11,205 nucleotides of DNA from DATLXH01 sp035576005 (lineage in GTDB: Bacteria; Acidobacteriota; Thermoanaerobaculia; Gp7-AA8), in NCBI GenBank assembly GCA_035576005.1, contig DATLXH010000004.1:1-11205 (forward strand). Reading direction: 5' to 3'. Of this stretch, positions 5,850 through 11,205 are shown one piece after another (position 1 is the stretch's first letter; every line of letters begins with the position of its first letter). The notes under the pieces are model-generated. The model was not told the origin of the DNA. It saw only the letters and a program-made list of their open reading frames with translations, and did no database searches. The translations under genes and the position numbers were made by a program.

Positions 5850-7801
5850 GCGGAAAGAACTCCCTCGAGTTGCTGGCGCCAGACCTCGTTCGGCAATCCT
5901 TCCTCGGTCAGGTTCGAAATCGCATAGAAGCGCGACAACATCCCGTCGAACTCGGCTCGATCGATCTTCTCTCCCTTGAACGGACCGACGTCAATGGCTT
6001 CGTCGAACCAGCGTTTGGGGAGGGTGTCGTCTTTCCGGGAGATTCCGAGCTTGCTGTTGATCATGCGCTCGACAGCCATGATGTTCAGACCGACCCGGTC
6101 GAGCTCCGCTTTGCTCAGCGTGATGCCCGTGATGTTCTCGATCTGATCGGCGAACTCTTCGAGTCCCGGCAATGATGGGGAGTTGAAGAGCTTCGTCGTG
6201 AAGCGGCACATCCCGACCGCATCGCCCACCGCGTAGATATTCTCGCAAGCGCGCACGGCGACTTCCTTCCCGACGTAACTGTTCGGCTCGGCGCTCACAT
6301 CGCCGCCGTACAGCTCTTTCTTGAACGCGGGATCGTCGTTGATCTTTGCGTTGATCTCGAGGGTTACACGATTCCTCAGGTGATCCATGCCGCGCGTCGC
6401 GACGGCCAGCCCGAGGGCGAACGCTTTGAGGATTCTCGCGTCGTGTGGGTCGCTCTGGGTCAGGCCCTTGACCGCCATCAGATAGTCGAGCGCTGCTGTT
6501 GGATAGTGGCCTTTGGCAACCGCCTGAGACGAGTCGGCAATCGCATCACCGATCCCCTCGCGTCGCGCGATCATGAAAAGGAGACGCTCGATCGACTCGT
6601 AGTTCCCCCAGCTCAGATCGATTCCGGCCTGCTCTTTCGAGATCAGCCCTCGCTGGTAGAGCTCCATCGCCCAGGCGATGGCTGAGCCGGTTGAAGCGGT
6701 GTCGAGACCGAGGTCGTTGCAGATGTTGTTGAGTCGAAGGACCTGAGTCACCTCGGAGATTCCGATGTTCGGTCCGAACTTCCCGAGTGTCACGTACTCC
6801 GGTCCATCACCTTTGGAGTACTTGTCATGCACGCAGTTCGGATCGTGTGTCATGTCGTTCAGCGGACGGCAATTGACGGGGCAGGCAAAGCAGCCTTCCA
6901 TCCCGGGACGGAACGGATCGATGTTTTCTGCGTCGAGCTTGTCGGTCCAGCTTGTGAGCTGATTGTTTTTCGTTCCCATCGCCCCGAGCATTCGCGATGG
7001 CCTGTAGAGAAACGGAGTCCCTCGTACTTTCAGAGCATTTTTGACGACAGAGGTCTCGAGGAGCTTTTTCGCAATATCGCGATTCCGCGTTTTGTGAGGT
7101 TTATGCGTAGCAAGGTTTGCCGATCGGCCTTGAAGAATGACGGCCTTCAATCCGAGCGCTCCCATCTTCGCTCCCGGTCCGCCACGGGCATAGATCGCTT
7201 TGGGACCAGCCATGATTCCGGATGTGAGGACAAGATTCTCTCCGGCGGTGGTGATTGCTGCCAGACCGAAGTCTTTCCCTTCGACTCCGTTGAAATCGAG
7301 TGAGATCTTCTCCCTTAGATCAATGTTGTCGAGTCCGCTGTACGCAGACGCATCCAGGAAGTCGACAAGGCGATTCTGGATTCGCAGAGTCGTCCAGCGC
7401 TTTGCTTTGCCGAACAGGATCAGATGGTCGATGCCGCCCAGCTTCATGAATGAAGGGAAGTAATCGCCGGCGTTGCTGTCCATGATGACGAGGCTCTCCG
7501 GCGACCATGAGGTCGCGTTGCCTCGCGATGCGGATGGGACCATGGAAGTCAGCAGCCCTGTCCCGAAGATGAGTGGTATGTCGGGGCTCAGGGGCGTGAG
7601 GGTGGGGTCGAGGAGGTTGTAGAGGAGAAACATGTTGACGCCACGACCGCCGAGGAACGACTCGACCACCGGGCGCGGGATCCATCCGCCTCGAACTTCC
7701 TCTCGCTCGAGGTCGATGAACAGCGTCGTCCCCTGGGTCGGGAACTGCGCCTCGGTCGCGAGGCGCGGCATGAGGAGGTCGATTTTTTCCCGGATTGTCA
7801 T
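5846..7801 (-). CDS. Tungsten-dependent aldehyde ferredoxin oxidoreductase (AOR family)
   Basis: A 651-residue member of the AOR family, which oxidises aldehydes (or related carbonyls) to acids with a tungsten bis-pterin and a [4Fe-4S] cluster, passing electrons to ferredoxin. The N-terminal cofactor domain has FLGGRGVN (49-56) and ARGGPGAKMGALGLKAV (205-221). The cluster ligands are visible as Cys304, Cys307, Cys311 and, in VGDAVGMC, Cys532. Conserved GPEYVTLGKFG (Glu335) and RGMDHLR (His474) fit the active-site Glu and His of the family. NDLGLDTASTG (362-372) is also typical. It is about 45 residues longer than the P. furiosus enzyme, partly at the N-terminus. ATG 7801 has no Shine-Dalgarno sequence, and ATG 7771 is an in-frame alternative. 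It is first of the unit with the sulfur carrier. No electron-transfer partner is adjacent. Substrate unknown; a BamB-like role is less likely without bam genes. Confidence 0.9.
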   Translation of the reverse strand: MTIREKIDLLMPRLATEAQFPTQGTTLFIDLEREEVRGGWIPRPVVESFLGGRGVNMFLLYNLLDPTLTPLSPDIPLIFGTGLLTSMVPSASRGNATSWSPESLVIMDSNAGDYFPSFMKLGGIDHLILFGKAKRWTTLRIQNRLVDFLDASAYSGLDNIDLREKISLDFNGVEGKDFGLAAITTAGENLVLTSGIMAGPKAIYARGGPGAKMGALGLKAVILQGRSANLATHKPHKTRNRDIAKKLLETSVVKNALKVRGTPFLYRPSRMLGAMGTKNNQLTSWTDKLDAENIDPFRPGMEGCFACPVNCRPLNDMTHDPNCVHDKYSKGDGPEYVTLGKFGPNIGISEVTQVLRLNNICNDLGLDTASTGSAIAWAMELYQRGLISKEQAGIDLSWGNYESIERLLFMIARREGIGDAIADSSQAVAKGHYPTAALDYLMAVKGLTQSDPHDARILKAFALGLAVATRGMDHLRNRVTLEINAKINDDPAFKKELYGGDVSAEPNSYVGKEVAVRACENIYAVGDAVGMCRFTTKLFNSPSLPGLEEFADQIENITGITLSKAELDRVGLNIMAVERMINSKLGISRKDDTLPKRWFDEAIDVGPFKGEKIDRAEFDGMLSRFYAISNLTEEGLPNEVWRQQLEGVLSA

Positions 7802-7832
7802 CAGATAGGGTCGAACGCGATGCCAATGCTCT

Positions 7833-7838
7833 TACAAT
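7833..7838 (+). promoter_or_regulatory. Candidate -10 element for egtD
   Basis: TACAAT lies 45 bases upstream of the egtD start, in the 82-bp region between divergent AOR and egtD genes. It matches the -10 consensus at five of six positions. The best upstream partner, TCGAAC at 7811-7816, is a poor -35. No ribosome-binding site precedes ATG 7884. Confidence 0.3.
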
Positions 7839-7883
7839 CGCACCCTCTTAACAACCGGCCAGAAAGACAATCCCATCCCACTC

Positions 7884-8843
7884 ATGTCGCAGCGTATTGA
7901 ACTCATCGATCTCAGTCCCCGGCGCGCGAGCTTCAAATCCGAGGTTCTGTCGGGCTTGAGAAAACCGCGTAAAGAGCTGCAGGCGAAGTTTTTCTACGAC
8001 AAACAGGGATCGGAGTTGTTTGAACGCATCACACGTCTCCCTGAGTATTACCTGACTCGAACCGAAATCGGAATTCTGGACGACAACGCCGATGAGATGG
8101 TCTCGATGATGGGAAAGAACTTCGTACTCATCGAGTTCGGGAGTGGCAGCAGTCGCAAGGTACGAATCCTTCTCGATCAGATGCTGAGCGGCGCCACGTA
8201 CATGCCCATCGACATCTCGTTGCTCTACCTCAAGGAATCGGCCGCCGCCCTGACAGACGATTACCCGCATGTCGAAGTGATCGCAGTCTGTGCCGACTAC
8301 ACGATGCCCTTCGAGATGCCGAGCGACAGTCGCTTCGACAGGCGAGTGATCTTTTTCCCCGGCTCCACCGTCGGAAACTTCGAGCGCGAGCTGGCCAGGA
8401 TTTTCTTTCGCGACACGGCGCTGAAACTGAAGTCGGGTGATGGGATGATCATCGGGGTCGATCTGCAAAAGGATGACGCCGTACTTGACGCCGCTTACAA
8501 CGATCAGGAAGGTGTCACCTCCGAATTCAACAAGAACATTCTCGTTCGCATCAATCGCGAGCTCAACGCCACCTTCGATCTCGGGTTGTTCGATCATTAC
8601 GCTTTTTACAACCGGCCAGAGGGTCGCATCGAGATGCACCTGAAAAGCAGGATCGCGCAGCAGGTCTCCATCGACGGAGAAACCATCGACTTTCGTGAAG
8701 GCGAGACGATCCATACGGAAAACTCGTACAAGTACACGATCGAGGGGTTCCACGAGTTGATCGCGGAGAGCGGCTTCGTCCCGATGAAAGTCTGGACTGA
8801 CGCGGAGGGGTTGTTCAGCGTGCATTACCTGCGTGTGGCGTGA
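7884..8843 (+). CDS. egtD: L-histidine N-alpha-methyltransferase EgtD
   Basis: EgtD trimethylates histidine with S-adenosylmethionine to form hercynine, the first step of ergothioneine synthesis; ergothioneine is a cytoplasmic thiol antioxidant. The 319-residue protein is full length. KFFYDKQGSELFERIT (35-50) and LPEYYLTRTE (52-61) open the family-specific region. The SAM site has EFGSGSSRK (84-92) and PIDIS (108-112). FFPGSTVGNFE (157-167) and DLQKD (193-197) follow, and IHTENSYKY (276-284) closes the histidine pocket. Tyr56, Asn165, Glu279 and Ser281 align with the substrate-binding residues Tyr56, Asn166, Glu282 and Ser284 of the mycobacterial enzyme. The sulfoxide synthase EgtB, usually adjacent, is not in the window. 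The gene is divergent from the AOR unit and followed 76 bases on by a toxin-antitoxin pair, so it appears monocistronic. The identification is firm. Confidence 0.95.
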   Translation: MSQRIELIDLSPRRASFKSEVLSGLRKPRKELQAKFFYDKQGSELFERITRLPEYYLTRTEIGILDDNADEMVSMMGKNFVLIEFGSGSSRKVRILLDQMLSGATYMPIDISLLYLKESAAALTDDYPHVEVIAVCADYTMPFEMPSDSRFDRRVIFFPGSTVGNFERELARIFFRDTALKLKSGDGMIIGVDLQKDDAVLDAAYNDQEGVTSEFNKNILVRINRELNATFDLGLFDHYAFYNRPEGRIEMHLKSRIAQQVSIDGETIDFREGETIHTENSYKYTIEGFHELIAESGFVPMKVWTDAEGLFSVHYLRVA

Positions 8844-8859
8844 GGCCGGGCCTGGAGTT

Positions 8860-8914
8860 TTGACATTTCCACCATGGCCCGCGGGCGCATTCTTATCGAT
8901 CAAGGCAACAGGAG
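8860..8914 (+). promoter_or_regulatory. Leader of the vapBC-type operon
   Basis: A perfect TTGACA (8860-8865) lies 54 bases before the antitoxin start. A 10-bp palindrome GCCCGCGGGC (8877-8886) follows, which could be an operator for the autoregulation usual in such operons. AGGAG (8910-8914) is five bases before ATG 8920 and fixes that start. No -10 box occurs at normal distance from TTGACA, so the promoter call is weak while the ribosome-binding site is strong. Confidence 0.35.
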
Positions 8915-8919
8915 ACTTC

Positions 8920-9129
8920 ATGGCCCGAACACGTGTTTCCCCGAAATTTCAGGTCGTCATACCGAAAGAGATCCGCGAGCGACATGGACTCAAGCCGGGT
9001 CAGGAGATGCAGGTGATCAGCAAGGGAGAAACGATCACCCTGGTGCCCGATCGGCCGCTTTCATCCTTCCGCGGAGTCTTGCGGGGAATGCCGACGAGCG
9101 GACACCGTGAGAAGAAGGACCGAATGTGA
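8920..9129 (+). CDS. vapB: AbrB/MazE-type antitoxin (VapB-like)
   Basis: A 69-residue DNA-binding antitoxin with a SpoVT/AbrB swapped-hairpin domain at residues 1-45: RVSPKFQVVIPKEIRERHGLK, followed by PGQEMQVISKGETITLVP. The C-terminal part (46-69), with FRGVLRGM and a charged tail, is where such proteins wrap round and inhibit their PIN-domain toxin. The frame is open upstream into egtD, but ATG 8920 has a strong AGGAG and begins exactly at the domain. Its last codons overlap the toxin start (GTGA), the usual arrangement for coupled synthesis. It probably represses its own operon together with the toxin. The C-terminal split into VapB or another AbrB-type antitoxin name is a convention; the pairing with a PIN toxin supports VapB. 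Confidence 0.9.
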   Translation: MARTRVSPKFQVVIPKEIRERHGLKPGQEMQVISKGETITLVPDRPLSSFRGVLRGMPTSGHREKKDRM

Positions 9130-9479
9130 TCGTCGTCGACTCGTCCGCGTGGCTCGAGTTTTTGACAGACGGGCCACTCGCTGACCAGTTCGCATCGCGT
9201 CTTCGGCTTTCTGCTCGGGTCATAACACCGGCAATCGTCGTTTACGAGGTTTACAAGCACATCAAGCGTTTGCGGGGAGAAGATGCTGCAATCGAAGCAG
9301 TGGCTGCGATGCAGAAGACGAACGTCATTTCCCTCGATCAGGAACTTGCGCTCCTTGCGGCCGATCTTAGCCTAGAGCACAAACTGGCGATGACGGATGC
9401 CATCGTGCTCGCAACCGCTCGACAGTACGATGCGAAGGTCATCACCAGCGATTCTGACTCCCGCGACTCCCTGGCGTGA
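9126..9479 (+). CDS. vapC: PIN-domain toxin (VapC-like), C-terminus probably frameshifted
   Basis: A PIN-domain ribonuclease toxin, expected to cleave specific tRNA or rRNA when not held by its antitoxin. The four acidic metal ligands are present: Asp5 (VVDSSAWLEF), Glu41 (VVYEVYKHI), Asp91 (MTDAIVLATA) and Asp109 or Asp111 (ITSDSD). The start is GTG at 9126, overlapping the antitoxin stop. The protein stops after 117 residues with SRDSLA. In the -1 frame the next codons (9467-9499) read LPGVIYIPKR then stop, the normal kind of PIN-toxin tail. A single missing base near 9467 therefore seems to have cut off the last ten or so residues. Catalytic residues are all upstream of the break, so activity may survive. 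Sequencing or assembly error is the simplest alternative; a programmed -1 shift is less likely because no slippery heptamer is seen. Confidence 0.85.
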   Translation: MIVVDSSAWLEFLTDGPLADQFASRLRLSARVITPAIVVYEVYKHIKRLRGEDAAIEAVAAMQKTNVISLDQELALLAADLSLEHKLAMTDAIVLATARQYDAKVITSDSDSRDSLA

Positions 9480-9499
9480 TCTACATTCCGAAACGGTGA

Positions 9500-9910
9500 G
9501 CAGCCCCCTTCAATGCAGTCCTGATACTTGTCTGCGTAAGAGCGCGATTGCCCCCGCTCCCTTCTCCCCGCGGGAGAAGGTGGCGCGTGAGCGCCGGATG
9601 AGGGTCCTTGTTCATTCGCTGACGAATCGTGGCCGATCAACCGTACGCGTCAGGATCAATGGCGATTCTGGTGGAAACGGCACCGTCAAGAACGTGCGCT
9701 CAACTAACTGGTTGGCCCGAGCTGCGTGATTATTGCACTCAGCGTCCATTCTCCAAGTCCGCTTTGGTCCCTTACTCATCGAAATTCGCGGCTGGAAAGA
9801 TCGGAATGGCGTGCGGACTGCACGATAGCGTTACCTGAGATTGTTGTGCAGATAGAAAGAGTGTCGGCCGCACGCGGTGCCGCCCTACGCCCGCCCCGAG
9901 GAGCGCGAAT
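9500..9910. other. Gene-free region upstream of asd
   Basis: About 410 bases without a convincing gene. It holds one copy of the two-hairpin element (9559-9607). The remaining sequence shows short open frames that lack family motifs. AGGAG at 9899-9903, seven bases before ATG 9911, is the asd ribosome-binding site. No tRNA, riboswitch fold or promoter could be supported by eye, although an asd promoter should lie here. Confidence 0.5.
9559..9607 (+). repeat. Two-hairpin dispersed element, copy 5 (solo)
   Basis: Stem 1 is CCTTCTCCC (9560-9568) with GGGAGAAGG (9572-9580). Relative to copy 1, the third pair is changed from C-G to T-A on both sides, a compensatory change. Stem 2 is GGCGC with GCGCC around a GTGA loop (9582-9595). 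The tail reads GGATGAGGGTCC. No inverted partner lies within the following 300 bases, so this copy is unpaired. Confidence 0.72.
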
Positions 9911-11041
9911 ATGACTGTTGTTGAGAGGACTGCAGACCGATCCCGGACCGACGCCCCTTCCGACACTCGCATCCCGGTCGCGATTCTCGGCGCAACGGGA
10001 TCAGTCGGCCAGCGTTTCGTGCAGCTTCTCGAGGATCACCCGTGGTTCCGGGTCGACGAGCTCGTGGCATCGGAGCGGAGCGCCGGGAAGACGTACGGCG
10101 ATGCTGCCAGCTGGAGGCTCGAGACGCAGCTTCCCGGCAGGGTCGCGGATCTCACGGTAAAACCACTCGGCGTCGATCTGCAGAGCACGATCGTATTCTC
10201 AGGGCTCGATTCATCGGTTGCGGGTGAAGCCGAAGATTTGTACGCCAACCGCGGAGCTGCGGTCATTTCCAACTCCAAGAACCATCGGCTCGATCCCGAT
10301 GTCCCGCTCCTGATTCCTGAGATCAACTGCGATCATCTCGATGCGCTCGAGGTCCAGAAGAGACGGCGCGGGGGTGAGGGGTACATTGTTACCAACCCTA
10401 ATTGCTCCACACTCGGATTGAGTCTCGCGATCGCGCCAATCGAGCAGGTGCACGGTATCGAACTGCTGCAGGTCACGACGATGCAGGCAATCTCCGGAGC
10501 TGGTTACGCGGGCGTAGCGTCGTTCGCCATCCTCGACAACGTCATCCCGTTCATCTCCGGGGAGGAAGCAAAGATCGAAACCGAGCCGCTTCGAATCCTG
10601 GGGCGATGGGATGGGTCAAGGTTTGAGGATGCGCAGTTCGCGATCTCGGCCCAGACCAACCGTGTTCCGGTCGTTGACGGCCACATGCTCTGCATTTCAC
10701 TGAGGCTTCGCAACAGCGCGGCTCTGCGGCGCGATTTCACCATCGAACAGCTGCTAACGGACATCCGTTCCGCGATCGAGTCGTTCAAAGGAGAACCGCA
10801 GCGTCTCGAGTTGCCGTCCGCTCCCACGCGACCTCTTCATCTCGTCGCAGACGAGGACCGTCCGCAGCCTCGTCTCGACCGGGACCGCGAGCGCGGCATG
10901 ACGGTCACCATCGGACGTCTCCGTCCCTGCCCGGTCCTGGACCTGCGCATGGTGGCCCTGATCCACAACACCATCCGCGGAGCCGCCGGAGCCGCGATCC
11001 TGAACGCCGAGCTCCTCAAGGCCCGAGGACTGCTCCCGTAA
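9911..11041 (+). CDS. asd: Aspartate-semialdehyde dehydrogenase (archaeal/fungal type)
   Basis: Reduces aspartyl-4-phosphate to aspartate-semialdehyde with NADPH, the branch-point step toward lysine/diaminopimelate, threonine and methionine. The 376-residue protein has the N-terminal nucleotide motif GATGSVG (27-33). Catalytic Cys165 lies in TNPNCSTLG and QAISGAGYAG at 192-201. GEEAKIETEP (217-226) contains phosphate-binding residues, and RVPVVDGH (251-258) supplies the catalytic His258. These features mark the archaeal/fungal subfamily rather than the classical E. coli type. About 20 residues precede the first strand, slightly more than usual, but AGGAG seven bases before ATG 9911 supports this start and no later in-frame ATG is well placed. 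Malonyl-CoA reductase of Sulfolobales shares the fold, but biosynthetic Asd is far more likely in a bacterium. No other pathway gene is visible. Confidence 0.94.
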   Translation: MTVVERTADRSRTDAPSDTRIPVAILGATGSVGQRFVQLLEDHPWFRVDELVASERSAGKTYGDAASWRLETQLPGRVADLTVKPLGVDLQSTIVFSGLDSSVAGEAEDLYANRGAAVISNSKNHRLDPDVPLLIPEINCDHLDALEVQKRRRGGEGYIVTNPNCSTLGLSLAIAPIEQVHGIELLQVTTMQAISGAGYAGVASFAILDNVIPFISGEEAKIETEPLRILGRWDGSRFEDAQFAISAQTNRVPVVDGHMLCISLRLRNSAALRRDFTIEQLLTDIRSAIESFKGEPQRLELPSAPTRPLHLVADEDRPQPRLDRDRERGMTVTIGRLRPCPVLDLRMVALIHNTIRGAAGAAILNAELLKARGLLP

Positions 11042-11126
11042 GTCTCGCTGTGGCCGGACATTCCAACGGTAAATCCTCAGCTGGCTTGGTAAAAGAAAAA
11101 GCATCGCCCTGATCTCGTTCGCTACG

Positions 11127-11205
11127 ATGGGTTTGGAAGAACGAATCAAAGCGAAAGTGAGGGACAGAACGATGCAGAGCGAGAGTACCAAAAGAACCTA
11201 CCAAG
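11127..11205 (+). CDS. Start of an unidentified protein, cut by the window end
   Basis: An open frame runs off the right edge. From ATG 11127 it encodes MGLEERIKAKVRDRTMQSES and a few more residues. An in-frame ATG at 11172 has a purine-rich GAGGGA eight bases upstream and could be the true start, giving only eleven residues in view. The charged, helical N-terminus from 11127 loosely resembles GatB/YqeY-domain proteins, which open with a similar L-x-x-R-I/L-K-x-x-x-x-x-A-M pattern, but the match is too short to rely on. It follows asd by 85 bases in the same direction. Confidence 0.4.
   Translation, partial: MGLEERIKAKVRDRTMQSESTKRTYQ

Noticed and set aside
5472..5927. Plus-strand frames across the sulfur-carrier gene
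   Set aside because: Antisense to the MoaD-like gene and the repeat; no domain signal.
7848..8921. 357-residue minus-strand frame antisense to egtD
   Set aside because: It mirrors the egtD codons almost exactly. EgtD has all catalytic motifs, whereas the antisense product has none that I recognise.
8874..8927. Alternative antitoxin start or duplication at ATGGCCCG (8874 and 8920)
   Set aside because: The two ATGGCCCG copies are in different frames; only 8920 has a ribosome-binding site and begins the AbrB domain. The short match is probably chance.
9629..9838. 69-residue plus-strand open frame upstream of asd
   Set aside because: No ribosome-binding site, no recognisable motif, and unusual composition compared with the real genes nearby.

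Overview
The window looks like chromosomal DNA of a GC-rich, probably uncultivated bacterium. The archaeal/fungal-type aspartate-semialdehyde dehydrogenase, the tungsten-type aldehyde oxidoreductase, weak Shine-Dalgarno usage and abundant short GC palindromes between genes would fit Acidobacteriota or a neighbouring phylum. That placement is inference only; no rRNA or other taxonomic marker is present. I see no prophage, insertion sequence, CRISPR array, tRNA or rRNA.

Layout. 1-523 has no gene but holds a GC hairpin and two large inverted repeats packed end to end. 524-829 (+) is a small uncharacterised protein. It converges on a minus-strand pair: a DECR-type short-chain dehydrogenase (2529-3353), then a multi-pass GT-C-like membrane protein (851-2503). 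Divergent from the dehydrogenase is a CusF-like copper-binding lipoprotein (3445-3768). A second minus-strand block runs from an aldehyde ferredoxin oxidoreductase (5846-7801) through a MoaD/ThiS-like sulfur carrier (5574-5849, GTGA overlap) to moeA (4042-5277): an enzyme plus two cofactor-assembly proteins. Divergent from it is egtD (7884-8843, ergothioneine biosynthesis). It is followed by a VapBC-type toxin-antitoxin pair (8920-9479) whose toxin appears to have lost its C-terminal tail to a one-base frameshift. The window ends with asd (9911-11041, lysine/threonine/methionine pathway) and the first codons of an unidentified gene.

The most distinctive non-coding feature is a dispersed element of about 50 bp made of two adjacent hairpins and a GGTGAGGGTC tail. 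Five copies lie between genes. Four form two inverted pairs (3799-4018 and 5337-5563) with 120- and 129-bp spacers of unrelated sequence, and these pairs bracket moeA. Substitutions in the stems are compensated between copies, which supports a folded structure. I found no clearly new multi-gene system. The strongest leads are the paired hairpin element, the oxidoreductase-MoaD-MoeA set it interrupts, and the frameshifted toxin.
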